The position numbers and the translations under genes were made by a program. 20,082 nt of DNA from an uncultured Alphaproteobacteria bacterium. Lineage in GTDB: Bacteria > Pseudomonadota > Alphaproteobacteria > Micavibrionales > Micavibrionaceae. The DNA lies in assembly GCA_946480475.1 (NCBI GenBank), contig CAMLJM010000038.1:1-20082 (forward strand), read 5' to 3'. This document shows positions 12,320 to 20,082 of this stretch, one piece after another. Under the pieces are notes generated by a model that saw only the letters and a list, made by a program, of their open reading frames with translations, made no database searches and was not told where the DNA came from. How positions within the stretch are numbered: the stretch's first letter is position 1; each line of letters begins with the position of its first letter.

Positions 12320-13202
12320 TTTTGTGATGAACATATTCCCGCCACAGCATGTAAATTCCTGCCGCAAATATGATCAGAGACCCTATGGCAGTTGTAAGGG
12401 GCGGCACGTCGCCGAATATGAGATAGCCCAGTAAAACCCCCCATATCATCTGACTATAATGGAAAGGTGCAACGACTGCGGTTTCTGTTGCACGGGTGAA
12501 CCCAATACTAAAACACATAAAGCCTATGAAAGCTGTAAAACCTATCGCAATGGGGGCCCATAACTCAAGAGGGTTGTCCGGCATATAAAAATTGCCAGGT
12601 ACCAGCATAAGAGTACCGTAAACAAGGGCATTGGCCGTGCAGGGGACAAAAGCAAAAAGTTCTGAAACGGGTTCCCGGCCAATCTTGCGGATGATGATAG
12701 TAACCAGACTTCCGCCAATCATGCCCAAAAAAGCCATTAATAGGCCAAAGGGTACGCTATCAAGGCGTGGGCCGGCTAATATAACAACACCCGCGAAACC
12801 TATAACCATGGCAATAATTCGATGTATGCCAATTTTTTCCTTCAGTAAGAGAACCGACATGACTGTCACGCAAAACGGTGTCATAAATATAACGCCGTAA
12901 AAATCCGACAATGTAATCATCGAGAGGGCATTCACCACCAAGTAAGAAACAGCGATAACAAGAATGCCGCGTAATAGAAAAAGCTTCCAGTTGGGCGTAA
13001 TAAACCCGCGCCGGCCATATTTAACCAAGATAAGGCTGGCAGAAAGCGTCAGTCCGACAAGACTGCCCATGCCAATCAGCTGCACAGCGGGATATTCATC
13101 CGTCAGACTTTTAGTAAAGGCATCAGTAAGGGAAAAACAAAACCAGCCTGTCATCGCAATCAGGATGGCTTTTATATTCTGACGGAAAAGGGAGTGGCTC
13201 AA
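12258..13202 (-). CDS. EamA/DMT-family transporter
   Basis: The 314-residue product has ten predicted membrane helices in two EamA halves; family features include the N-terminal GWFCFSLTDAFTK, YLVVNALSMITLSDFYGVIFMTPFCVTVMSVLLLKEKI at the end of the first half (TM3-TM4) and the related stretch FTRATETAVVAPFHYSQMIWGVLLGYLIFGDVPP in the second. Members export or import small metabolites; the substrate cannot be told, although cotranscription with deoA hints at nucleobases or pentose derivatives. The start is TTG 13202 in a TTGA overlap with the deoA stop; the next Met (residue 17) would cut into the first helix. Its last 62 bases overlap the phage holin gene tail-to-tail, and the encoded C-terminus is a Ser/Thr/Ala-rich disordered tail. 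Confidence 0.85.
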   Translation of the reverse strand: MSHSLFRQNIKAILIAMTGWFCFSLTDAFTKSLTDEYPAVQLIGMGSLVGLTLSASLILVKYGRRGFITPNWKLFLLRGILVIAVSYLVVNALSMITLSDFYGVIFMTPFCVTVMSVLLLKEKIGIHRIIAMVIGFAGVVILAGPRLDSVPFGLLMAFLGMIGGSLVTIIIRKIGREPVSELFAFVPCTANALVYGTLMLVPGNFYMPDNPLELWAPIAIGFTAFIGFMCFSIGFTRATETAVVAPFHYSQMIWGVLLGYLIFGDVPPLTTAIGSLIIFAAGIYMLWREYVHHKISHSVSTTVSASGTAALPEA

Positions 13203-14527
13203 GCGGTTACTCTTTCACTGATAGGCATCCCTTTTATAACGCGGTCCCCCGGTTCTGCCAAGACATAGGCTTCACGGATCAATCTCTCCGCTCTTTTCAG
13301 GGAATTCATATCACGTCCAAATATGACACAAAGTGGGCGTTCGCCTTTACCCACATGTTCGCCTATGGCTGCAACGCTGGCCAAGCCAACGCCATGGTCG
13401 ATTTTATCGGTTGCCAGGCGACGGCCGCCGCCTAATTCTATCACGGCTATACCTGTTTTACGTGTATCAACGGATTTTACGATGCCGGCATGTTCAGGCC
13501 AGATTTCCGCCATGTGGGGGGCTAATGGCAGATGCCTTTCAAAATTTTCTGTAATATGGCTGGGGCCTCCTAATGCTTTAACCATCCGGTCAAAATAATC
13601 GGCAGCACGGCCATCTTCCAGCGCCTGGCTTGCCATAGCCAGGCCTGCATCAGCATGATCAGCCAAACCTCCGAGTGCCAACAATTCCCCGCATAGCCCC
13701 ATGGTTACATCGTAGAGCCGTGTATCAATATTCTCCCCGCGCAGAAATTCAATCGCTTCGCGCACTTCAATCGCATTTCCTGCTGTTCGGCCTAAAATTT
13801 CGTTCATATCGGTCATTAATGCGACGCAGGGCAGGCCCGCACCATTCGCCACATCCACAAGCGTTTGAGCCAGATGCTTGGTACGGTCATATTCAGCAAA
13901 CCACGCGCCGGAGCCAAACTTTACATCTAAAACCAGTCCTTCTAATCCTGCAGCCAGCTTTTTAGAGAGGATAGAGGCAATGATCAGATCCAGGCTTTCC
14001 ACGGTGCCTGTCACATCGCGTACAGCGTATATGGTGCGGTCAGCGGGGGCAATATCCGGAGTGGCCCCCACGACAGCGCAACCGACATCGCGTACAACTT
14101 TCTTGAGGCGGGGCAGATCTGGCTGGCTGATATATCCGGGAATGGAATCCATTTTATCGAGCGTACCGCCCGTATGGCCAAGACCGCGGCCAGAGATCAT
14201 CGGTACGTAACCGCCACAAGCTGCAATGATGGGGGCGAGCATCAATGAAACCTTATCACCGACGCCACCAGTGGAATGCTTATCAAGTATGGGGCCATTC
14301 AGATTTTCAGTACTCCAGTCAATCTTTGTCCCCGAATGCGCCATCGCCATGGTCATATCCACACGCTCACGCTGATCCAGGCCGTTAAGCAGAATAGCCA
14401 TGCACATAGCGGCTATTTGTCCTTCACCGACCGATTTATCCACCACGCCTTTTACATACTGATGAATTTCATCGCTTGTCAGTATTTCACGGTTACGTTT
14501 ACGGATGATGATTTCCTGCGTCAGCAT
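13199..14527 (-). CDS. deoA: Thymidine phosphorylase
   Basis: DeoA splits thymidine with phosphate into thymine and deoxyribose 1-phosphate in nucleoside salvage. The 442 residues match the usual length (440 in E. coli) and align throughout. The phosphate-binding loop DKHSTGGVGDKVSLML (82-97) and GRGLGHTGGTLDKMDSIPG (113-131) are intact, as are residues equivalent to E. coli R171, S186 and K190 (R170, S185, K189). Met 14527 is chosen because AAGGGA lies seven to nine bases upstream and the protein then begins MLTQEIIIRK like other family members; the frame is open to 14590, but that part covers the promoter. It heads an operon with the EamA transporter and diverges from nhaA. No cytidine deaminase or deoC is next to it. 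Confidence 0.93.
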   Translation of the reverse strand: MLTQEIIIRKRNREILTSDEIHQYVKGVVDKSVGEGQIAAMCMAILLNGLDQRERVDMTMAMAHSGTKIDWSTENLNGPILDKHSTGGVGDKVSLMLAPIIAACGGYVPMISGRGLGHTGGTLDKMDSIPGYISQPDLPRLKKVVRDVGCAVVGATPDIAPADRTIYAVRDVTGTVESLDLIIASILSKKLAAGLEGLVLDVKFGSGAWFAEYDRTKHLAQTLVDVANGAGLPCVALMTDMNEILGRTAGNAIEVREAIEFLRGENIDTRLYDVTMGLCGELLALGGLADHADAGLAMASQALEDGRAADYFDRMVKALGGPSHITENFERHLPLAPHMAEIWPEHAGIVKSVDTRKTGIAVIELGGGRRLATDKIDHGVGLASVAAIGEHVGKGERPLCVIFGRDMNSLKRAERLIREAYVLAEPGDRVIKGMPISERVTA

Positions 14528-14538
14528 GGCGGTTTCCC

Positions 14539-14567
14539 TTGCGGTGTCGTATTTATAAAAACATAAT
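14539..14567 (+). promoter_or_regulatory. Possible promoter of nhaA, overlapping the deoA promoter
   Basis: TTGCGG (14539-14544), 17 bases, then CATAAT (14562-14567; 5 of 6 to consensus). The start would lie near 14574, about 34 bases before the nhaA ATG. The weak -35 box suggests moderate strength or activation. Confidence 0.4.
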
Positions 14568-14580
14568 GATAGGCGTTCAA
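14552..14580 (-). promoter_or_regulatory. Promoter of the deoA operon
   Basis: On the minus strand TTGAAC (14580-14575), 17 bases, then TATAAA (14557-14552). The -10 box matches 5 of 6 and the -35 box 4 of 6. The predicted start, near 14545, gives a leader of about 18 bases ending in the AAGGGA ribosome-binding site of deoA. It overlaps the divergent nhaA promoter, so the two may compete for polymerase. Confidence 0.65.
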
Positions 14581-14607
14581 TCATAACCAAATTTATGGCA
14601 AAACACT

Positions 14608-15819
14608 ATGCGGCATCTTTTTATCAGGACCATGGGATTTACTAAAGATTTCTTTCATATGGAAGCTGCCGGAGGCATTGTGCTGGTTATAGCCGCCGCC
14701 GTAGCCTTACTGATTGCGAACACGCCCCTTTTTCCTTTTTATGATTATGTTCTGAATGGGATTAAATTCCATTTTGGTTTCGTTTCACAAGAGAACGGAT
14801 TTAATCTGCAACTGGAAAAGTCGATTCTGCTATGGATTAACGATGGTTTGATGGCCTTGTTTTTCTTTCTGGTGGGGCTTGAAATCAAGCGTGAACTGGT
14901 TGAGGGCGAATTATCAACACGTGATCGCGCGTTGCTGCCGGCTTTGGCTGCTATTGGCGGAATGGTTGTTCCTGCTTTAATTTTCTGGGCCATTAATAAG
15001 GATCATTCGTCCAATCTTTCAGGATGGGCGATTCCTTCGGCTACAGATATTGCGTTTGCCCTGGGCGTTCTTGCTTTACTGGGTAGCAAAGTTCCGGTCA
15101 GCCTTAAAATTCTTCTTACGGCCATTGCGGTCATTGATGATCTGGGCGCCATCATCGTTATCGCGCTTTTTTATGGTCACGGTTTGCATCCTGTACCGCT
15201 TTATTTTGCAGCGGCGGCGTTGGCTGGATTGTTTATGCTGAATCACCGGAATGTATGCAGCATTCCGGCATACGTGATTCTGGGGGTTATCCTTTGGGTA
15301 TCTGTACTGGAGTCTGGTGTTCACGCTACGCTTGCCGGTGTTGTTGCCGCTCTTTTCGTTCCGACGCGTGATCGCCGTGATCCCGAATATTCCCCGTTAA
15401 AAACTCTGGAGCATAGTTTGCATCCCTGGATCGTTTTTGGCGTTCTGCCCTTGTTTGCTTTTGCAAACGCAGGAGTTCCTTTTTCCGGCATGGGCTTTCA
15501 CAGCTTGGTCGACCCCGTGACCTTGGGAATTATTCTTGGCCTGTTTTTCGGCAAGCAGTTGGGAATTTTCTCTGTTCTTTTCATAGCCATCAAGCTTGGC
15601 TTATCGGCAAAACCGGCAGGCGCAAGCTGGGTACAGCTTTACGGTGTTTCCATTCTATGCGGTATCGGTTTTACGATGTCTTTGTTTATAGGCGGTCTGG
15701 CATATAATGACGTTGAAATGCAGGCGGCGGTCAGGCTTGGCGTTTTATTAGGGTCTGTGTTGTCTGCGGGTGTGGGGTATTTGATCCTTTATCGTTCTCT
15801 GCGACAGGATAGTGCATGA
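14608..15819 (+). CDS. nhaA: Na+/H+ antiporter NhaA
   Basis: NhaA expels Na+ or Li+ in exchange for protons at the inner membrane and supports pH and salt homeostasis. The 403 residues (E. coli 388) carry EAAGGIVLVIAA in helix 1, WINDGLMALFFFLVGLEIKRE (76-96), and the ion-binding residues: D147 in ATDIAFALG (E. coli D133), the D177-D178 pair in AVIDDLGAI (D163-D164) and K316 in FFGKQLGI (K300). Twelve hydrophobic segments are present. ATG 14608 has no clear ribosome-binding site; Met9 at 14632 is an alternative with AGGA too close upstream. The gene overlaps the following transferase by four bases (ATGA), so both form one operon. No nhaR regulator is adjacent. Confidence 0.93.
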   Translation: MRHLFIRTMGFTKDFFHMEAAGGIVLVIAAAVALLIANTPLFPFYDYVLNGIKFHFGFVSQENGFNLQLEKSILLWINDGLMALFFFLVGLEIKRELVEGELSTRDRALLPALAAIGGMVVPALIFWAINKDHSSNLSGWAIPSATDIAFALGVLALLGSKVPVSLKILLTAIAVIDDLGAIIVIALFYGHGLHPVPLYFAAAALAGLFMLNHRNVCSIPAYVILGVILWVSVLESGVHATLAGVVAALFVPTRDRRDPEYSPLKTLEHSLHPWIVFGVLPLFAFANAGVPFSGMGFHSLVDPVTLGIILGLFFGKQLGIFSVLFIAIKLGLSAKPAGASWVQLYGVSILCGIGFTMSLFIGGLAYNDVEMQAAVRLGVLLGSVLSAGVGYLILYRSLRQDSA

Positions 15820-16745
15820 TGTCATGTGCTATAGAATGGAACGAACTTCCGCTTGCAGAGTGGGAGAAACGGTTCAATGTGATTCCCCGCTCCACACTGT
15901 TGCAATCATACCCCTACGCACAGGCGGCATGCTTTGTGAACCGTCATCGCGCCCGCTGGGGTTTAATCAGGATCGATGGACATGAGGCGGGATTGGTTCA
16001 GCTTTTTGAAGCCCGATTTCTGGGATTGCATGCTGTTATACTGGATCGTGGCCCGTTGTGGCTGCCGGGGTTTGGAAGCGCTGAAAATTGGGTATCGTTC
16101 TTTTCACGGTTTGACGAAGAATTTCCACGCCGTTTAGGGCGTCGCCGGAGAATTATTCCCGAGATAGATCAATCGCTGGCCACACTTATCCCGTATAAAG
16201 AGATGCCGGGTATCAAACCTTATCAGACGATCTGGATGGATCTGGGTAAAGATGAAGGAACCCTGCGATCCGATCTACACCGCAATTGGCGCAATCATCT
16301 CAGCAAAGCCGAACGCGAGAATGTGCGGGTGGAGTGGTACAAAGATGGTACAGGATTGTCATGGCTTATGCAGCATCATGATGCCCATCGGACAATGAAA
16401 AGCTTTCAGGCGGCGTCGCCACGATTCATCCACGCGCTGGCAAAATATTTTATTCCGCGCGGCGATATGCTTTTGGGGCAGGCCTTTGTGGGAGATAGCC
16501 CGGTGGCAGGGGTCTTGTTCTTTCGCCATGGTTTGGCAGCGACCTATCAGGTGGGTTGGAATGGTAACCAGGGGCGTAAAGTGAATGCCCATACGTTACT
16601 TCTATGGCAAGGAATGTTGCATTTGAAGGCGGAAGGCGTACAGGGTCTTGACCTTGGCGGGATCAATGACGTTGCTGACGGCGTACGCACCTTCAAGGAA
16701 GGCTTGGGAGGGCAGACCGTGACGCTTTCAGGTCTTTACACCTAA
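15816..16745 (+). CDS. FemAB/GNAT-like transferase (BioF2/Acetyltransf_6 type)
   Basis: The 309-residue soluble product belongs to the tandem-GNAT FemAB-like group: an N-terminal segment with LLQSYPYAQA (28-37) followed by RWGLIRIDGHEAGLVQL, a central QTIWMDLGKDEGTLRSDLHRNWRNHLSKAE (about 137-166) that resembles the 'L---R-NI-KA' element, and the C-terminal LKAEGVQGLDLGGINDVADGVRTFKEGLGG, where FKEGLGG is the most conserved FemAB motif. Such enzymes attach amino acids to peptidoglycan precursors or acylate wall and envelope components. In a Gram-negative host the true substrate is uncertain. It starts inside the nhaA stop codon and ends nine bases before the convergent nhaD stop. Confidence 0.8.
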   Translation: MMSCAIEWNELPLAEWEKRFNVIPRSTLLQSYPYAQAACFVNRHRARWGLIRIDGHEAGLVQLFEARFLGLHAVILDRGPLWLPGFGSAENWVSFFSRFDEEFPRRLGRRRRIIPEIDQSLATLIPYKEMPGIKPYQTIWMDLGKDEGTLRSDLHRNWRNHLSKAERENVRVEWYKDGTGLSWLMQHHDAHRTMKSFQAASPRFIHALAKYFIPRGDMLLGQAFVGDSPVAGVLFFRHGLAATYQVGWNGNQGRKVNAHTLLLWQGMLHLKAEGVQGLDLGGINDVADGVRTFKEGLGGQTVTLSGLYT

Positions 16746-16747
16746 GT

Positions 16748-16759
16748 GCTGACGTCAGC
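16748..16759. repeat. Perfect 12-bp palindrome at the convergent gene ends
   Basis: GCTGACGTCAGC is fully self-complementary and lies between the end of the FemAB-like gene (16745) and nhaD, overlapping the nhaD stop codon. It has no loop and no T-run in either direction, so it is not a classic terminator. A protein-binding site or chance are both possible. Confidence 0.4.
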
Positions 16760-18122
16760 CGTTTATTAGATAATGCACGGCAATTGCTGCCAGATAACCG
16801 GCGATAATGACCGGGGTCCACTTCAGGTGAGAAAGAAATGTATAGTGGCCATGTGCTACTCCCATCAATCCGACGCCTGCCGCTGATCCGATGGAGAGCA
16901 TGCTGCCGCCGATGCCGGTGGTCAGCGTAATCAGGAGCCATTGAAATTCGTTCATGTCCGGATTCATGGTCAGGATGGCGAACATGACGGGAATGTTGTC
17001 GATAAATGCGGATATGAAGCCCATAGCGATATTCGTGGTTCCTGCGCCCCAGTGTCCATACATGGCGTTTGACAGAAAATCGAGATAGCCGATGAAGGCA
17101 AGTCCGCTGACGCAGAATATGATTCCGAAGAAGAACAGTAATGTATCCCACTCCGACTCTGCAATCTGTTCTACGATATCGAATTGATCTGTGGGGTCTT
17201 TGCGGCGTAGATACCACATATACATCATCAGAAAGGACAGCCCTGTCATCATGCCCAGAAAAGCAGGAAGATGAAGGATCTGTTCGAAAGTAACGGCGAG
17301 TGCAATCGTACCAAGGCCCATGAAAATGGTGGCGCGCCCGCCGCGCTTCATATGTGCGCTCTGGCCGATGGAATCGGGATATGTTTGGGGAACAAACCAA
17401 CTCATGATGACAGCGGGCACCAGGAAACAAACAATGGAAGGTATGAAGAGAGCAAGGAAATCAAAGAAAGGGATTTTCCCAGCTTGCCAGACCATAAGTG
17501 TAGTGATGTCGCCAAACGGACTAAACGCGCCTCCGGCATTGGCGGCGCATACGACATTGATGCAGGCAAGGGATATGAAGCGGTTATCGTTTCCACCCAC
17601 GGCCATAATGACAGCGCCCATGATCAGCGCCGTAGTCAGGTTGTCTGCAAAAGGGGAGATGAAAAAGGCCAAAATTCCCGTTGCCCAGAAAATTTGCCGC
17701 ATGTTCAGGCCCATGCTGACCAGTTTGGCGCGTAACGTTTCAAAGACACGGCGTTCTTCCATGGTGCTGATATAAGTCATGGCGGCAAGCAGGAACAGCA
17801 TAAGGCTGCCATATTCTTCGAGGCTGCGGTTGACGGCATGATGAAGCGCCTCGCTACTGATATCCGATTTCTTGACGATCAGGGCAATGATGATCCATAT
17901 CAGGCCGGCCCCCAGCAGAACGGGCTTGGATTTACGCATGTCGGTTTTTTCCTCGAGAAGAACCGCAATATAGGCAGCCAGAAAAATAACCAGACAGAGG
18001 ATGGACCCCGGATGGGATAGCAGACTGTGAGCCGAGGCTGTTTCAGCTTCGGCGGCGAATGCAGGATATGAAAGCGTCAGCAATCCAACCGGGAGGAGAG
18101 CCAGCAGGGGCAGAAAAAACAT
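16755..18122 (-). CDS. nhaD: Na+/H+ antiporter NhaD
   Basis: NhaD is a Na+(Li+)/H+ antiporter of the ion transporter superfamily, mostly found in marine, halophilic or alkaliphilic bacteria and in chloroplasts. The 455-residue product has a cleavable-looking N-terminus (MFFLPLLALLPVGLLTL...AFAAE), about 12 helices, and paired family motifs: SPFADNLTTAL (156-166), NAGGAFSPFGDITTLMVW (195-212), SAFIDNIPVMFAIL (371-384) and GIGGSMLSIGSAAGVGLMG (403-421). The DN and SPFGDITT elements are the ion-binding half-hairpins. AAGGA lies nine bases before the ATG. It is monocistronic, convergent to the nhaA operon and divergent from icd. Length and motifs leave little doubt of the family; ion preference is inferred. 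Confidence 0.9.
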   Translation of the reverse strand: MFFLPLLALLPVGLLTLSYPAFAAEAETASAHSLLSHPGSILCLVIFLAAYIAVLLEEKTDMRKSKPVLLGAGLIWIIIALIVKKSDISSEALHHAVNRSLEEYGSLMLFLLAAMTYISTMEERRVFETLRAKLVSMGLNMRQIFWATGILAFFISPFADNLTTALIMGAVIMAVGGNDNRFISLACINVVCAANAGGAFSPFGDITTLMVWQAGKIPFFDFLALFIPSIVCFLVPAVIMSWFVPQTYPDSIGQSAHMKRGGRATIFMGLGTIALAVTFEQILHLPAFLGMMTGLSFLMMYMWYLRRKDPTDQFDIVEQIAESEWDTLLFFFGIIFCVSGLAFIGYLDFLSNAMYGHWGAGTTNIAMGFISAFIDNIPVMFAILTMNPDMNEFQWLLITLTTGIGGSMLSIGSAAGVGLMGVAHGHYTFLSHLKWTPVIIAGYLAAIAVHYLING

Positions 18123-18207
18123 GAGTGGAAGTCCTTAAGAAATAGGGCATTTATTTTTCTAATGATAGGATATCCAGTAATAAAAGTCTGCTCCGTAGGC
18201 GCTTTAA

Positions 18208-18236
18208 TTTCCCATTAAACAATGTAGACTTATACT
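18208..18236 (+). promoter_or_regulatory. icd: Probable icd promoter
   Basis: TTTCCC (18208-18213), 17 bases, TATACT (18231-18236; 5 of 6 to consensus). The start is expected near 18243, giving a leader of about 40 bases with GGAG before the icd ATG. The intergenic region 18123-18283 has no other gene; it must also hold the nhaD promoter, for which no clear pair was found. Confidence 0.5.
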
Positions 18237-18283
18237 GCGGTGCCGTTCTGGCATTTTATCGTTCTTTTTCCGGAGATATTTTT

Positions 18284-19732
18284 ATGTCCAATGCTACTCC
18301 TATTACAGTCGCCCGCGGTGATGGCGTCGGTCCTGAAATCATGGATGCCACACTGCGCATTCTTGAAGCTGCCGGAGCTGCCCTGAAAATTGAGGAAATC
18401 AAGATCGGCAAGGACGTTTATGAGAGTGGCGTGCCCAGCGGCATCCCAGATAGTGCATGGGAGTCCCTCCGCCGGACAAAAATTTTACTGAAAGGCCCGA
18501 TTACAACCCCTCAGGGCGGCGGCTATAAAAGCCTGAACGTGACCATGCGTAAGGCTTTGGGCCTGTATGCGAACGTGCGCCCCTGTATCTCTTACGCACC
18601 CTATGTGGAAACCAAACATCCGAATATGGATCTGGTGATCGTGCGCGAGAACGAAGAAGATCTTTATGGCGGTATCGAATACCGCCAGTCGCAGGATGTT
18701 ATGGCTTGTACAAAGCTGATCACACGCCCGGGTACGGAACGTATTGTACGTTACGCATTTGAATATTGCCGTGCGAATAACCGCAAAAAACTCACCTGCA
18801 TGACCAAAGACAACATCATGAAGCTGACCGATGGTCTGTTCCACAAGGTATTTGATGAACTGGGTGCGGAATATCCGGATATTGAACAAAATCATATGAT
18901 TATCGACATCGGTACGGCCAAGATTGCTTCGGCGCCGCATCTGTTCGATGTGATTGTGACGCCAAACCTTTATGGTGACATTATTTCTGACGTAGCGGCC
19001 GAGATTACAGGTTCTGTGGGTCTGGGCGGTTCATCCAACATCGGTCTGCAATGCTCGATGTTCGAGGCCATTCACGGGTCAGCCCCTGATATCGCAGGTA
19101 AGGGCATTGCCAATCCGTCAGGTCTGTTGCTGGGTTCTGTCATGATGCTGGTTCATATTGGCCAAGGTGATATTGCCGCCAGAGTTCATAACGCTTGGCT
19201 GCGCACGCTGGAAGACGGAATTCATACGGGTGAAATCTTCCGTGCCGGCACCAGTAAAGAAAAGGTCGGGACGGATGGTTTCTGCAAAGCGGTCATTGAA
19301 CGTCTTGGTCAAATGCCGCAAAAATTGCGCGCTGCGAATTATGACGGTGTCCCGGCGGGCGGTATGAAATTGCCGCCATTGAAACCTACCAAGCTGGAAG
19401 AGAAAGTGCGTGTTGGCGTTGATATCAGCCTGACATGGGACGGTTCCCCGGATGCGCTCGCGAATAAGGTTCTTCCCTGTGTGACTGAAAATCTGGAGCT
19501 GCGCATGATTTCCAACCGGGGTGTCAAAGTCTGGCCCAATGGCCAGCCGGATACAGCTTGTGCGGATAACTGGCGTTTGCGCTTCATGAGCAAGAACGGC
19601 GGGAATGTTCGTACATCAGAAATTTTAAACCTGATGAACAATATGAATAAGGCAGACATGAATTTTACCAAGTCTGTCATGCTGCATACGTTTGATGGCA
19701 AGCCGGGCTTTACAGCCGCACAGGGTGAATAA
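18284..19732 (+). CDS. icd: Isocitrate dehydrogenase, Thermus/Rickettsia-type with C-terminal extension
   Basis: The enzyme oxidises isocitrate to 2-oxoglutarate and CO2 in the TCA cycle. The first 340 residues are a beta-decarboxylating dehydrogenase: ARGDGVGPEIMD (10-21), the substrate-binding segment KSLNVTMRKALGLYANVRP (82-100; S83, N85, R89, R99), RENEEDLYGG (121-130), catalytic Lys in TKDNIMKLTDG, the metal site NLYGDIISDVAAE (228-240) and the cofactor loop EAIHGSAPDIAGKGIANP (261-278). Residues 360-482 form the extra C-terminal domain of the ~480-500-residue Thermus thermophilus and Rickettsia group, absent from E. coli Icd. Known members use NADP, but cofactor specificity is not certain here. 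GGAG lies nine bases upstream of the ATG. Confidence 0.93.
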   Translation: MSNATPITVARGDGVGPEIMDATLRILEAAGAALKIEEIKIGKDVYESGVPSGIPDSAWESLRRTKILLKGPITTPQGGGYKSLNVTMRKALGLYANVRPCISYAPYVETKHPNMDLVIVRENEEDLYGGIEYRQSQDVMACTKLITRPGTERIVRYAFEYCRANNRKKLTCMTKDNIMKLTDGLFHKVFDELGAEYPDIEQNHMIIDIGTAKIASAPHLFDVIVTPNLYGDIISDVAAEITGSVGLGGSSNIGLQCSMFEAIHGSAPDIAGKGIANPSGLLLGSVMMLVHIGQGDIAARVHNAWLRTLEDGIHTGEIFRAGTSKEKVGTDGFCKAVIERLGQMPQKLRAANYDGVPAGGMKLPPLKPTKLEEKVRVGVDISLTWDGSPDALANKVLPCVTENLELRMISNRGVKVWPNGQPDTACADNWRLRFMSKNGGNVRTSEILNLMNNMNKADMNFTKSVMLHTFDGKPGFTAAQGE

Positions 19733-19742
19733 GAAGCGACAA

Positions 19743-20082
19743 CTAGTCCGGCCTTGCTTTAATGCGCTCCACCTGATGACGGCGCAATGCACTCTGCTCT
19801 TTATAAGTACAGGCAAACTTTTCATGTTTAAAGGCTACGCGTTCTTCCGGGTCAGCCTTGTAGGCTTCGCGGAATATGGCGTTGCAGTATGAATCATGTT
19901 CGACCAGATGAAACATCAATGTGGCATCCTGATAAAGGGGGTGGTCAGACGCGATCTTATCCTGATAACGCAGGCGGGCCAATTGACGGAGGATGCTGTG
20001 TAACCCCTCATGTATGACGGCGCCTGTAGCATTTTCAGCGGTGCTCTTCACAAGTTCGGATGGATTGATGGAAATTTTAGGG
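19743..20082 (-). CDS. Putative HEXXH metallopeptidase, 5' end beyond the right edge
   Basis: The minus-strand frame is open from the window edge to the TAG at 19743-19745 (112 codons), so the start lies outside; the GTG at 20051 is internal. The fragment reads ISINPSELVKSTAENATGAV then IHEGLHSILRQLARLRYQD: HEGLH is an HEXXH zinc-binding motif in a helix, the signature of zincin peptidases. A further acid, for example in FHLVEHDSYCNAIFREAY, could be the third ligand. A basic tail (RRHQVERIKARPD) ends the protein. It resembles small, poorly described putative metallopeptidases of alphaproteobacteria. Substrate and location are unknown. It is convergent with icd, with ten bases between the stop codons. 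Confidence 0.65.
   Translation of the reverse strand, partial: PKISINPSELVKSTAENATGAVIHEGLHSILRQLARLRYQDKIASDHPLYQDATLMFHLVEHDSYCNAIFREAYKADPEERVAFKHEKFACTYKEQSALRRHQVERIKARPD

Noticed and set aside
384..12340. Attachment-site direct repeats flanking the phage cassette
   Set aside because: Comparing 384-640 with 12230-12340 by eye gave only matches of six or seven bases (for example CCCCGAA), within chance. No tRNA gene is present at either end.
16693..17430. Minus-strand frame of 245 codons within nhaD
   Set aside because: It overlaps the clearly recognisable NhaD frame almost completely and its translation is Arg/His/Ser-rich without family resemblance.
1..20082. CRISPR arrays, insertion sequences, tRNA or rRNA genes
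   Set aside because: No regularly spaced direct repeats, transposase motifs, or tRNA/rRNA-like sequences were noticed on either strand.

Overview
The window looks like part of an alphaproteobacterial chromosome of medium GC content that carries a compact T7-like (podovirus-type) virion-gene cassette. Evidence for the host group: a Rickettsia/Thermus-type 482-residue isocitrate dehydrogenase with an extra C-terminal domain, a PilZ protein, paired NhaA and NhaD antiporters, and a phage holin of the 3-TM family known from alphaproteobacterial gene transfer agents. The exact genus cannot be read from the sequence; a Micavibrio-like or Rhodospirillales-like lineage is only a guess.

Layout. (1) 1-383, minus strand: the start of a PilZ (c-di-GMP receptor) gene running off the left edge. 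(2) 384-922: a gene-free, highly structured control region with a near-consensus sigma70 promoter whose spacer is a perfect palindrome, a stem-loop plus terminator that could define a ~120-nt RNA, and two tandem 7-bp hairpins with an identical loop and compensatory stem changes just upstream of the capsid gene. (3) 923-12319, all plus strand: the phage cassette, in order major capsid protein, small head-associated protein, an unknown gene between terminators, tail tubular protein A, an unknown gene, tail tubular protein B, an internal-virion-like protein, a frameshifted RlpA-like gene, tailspike, candidate small terminase, large terminase, and a lysis cassette (membrane/coiled-coil protein, SleB-type endolysin, 3-TM holin). 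The order follows phage T7 from gene 10 to gene 19, but no portal, scaffold, integrase, repressor or polymerase gene is present. (4) 12258-14527, minus: a deoA (thymidine phosphorylase) and EamA transporter operon; the transporter overlaps the phage holin tail-to-tail. (5) 14608-16745, plus: nhaA and a FemAB/GNAT-like transferase. (6) 16755-18122, minus: nhaD. (7) 18284-19732, plus: icd. (8) 19743 to the right edge, minus: the end of an HEXXH putative metallopeptidase.

How it works together. The phage genes form one directional late unit that is punctuated by at least four intrinsic terminators, so either each segment has its own promoter or the polymerase is modified to read through. The twin hairpins at 846-890 are a candidate for such an antitermination element, or for a coat-protein binding site. 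The terminase keeps its ATPase and nuclease residues and the lysis genes are intact, so the cassette is not plainly decayed, yet the absence of a portal next to the capsid means that it is either a deletion remnant, a satellite, or a domesticated particle (gene-transfer-agent-like) whose other parts lie elsewhere. The host genes to the right are ordinary: nucleoside salvage, sodium/proton homeostasis, cell-wall modification and the TCA cycle.
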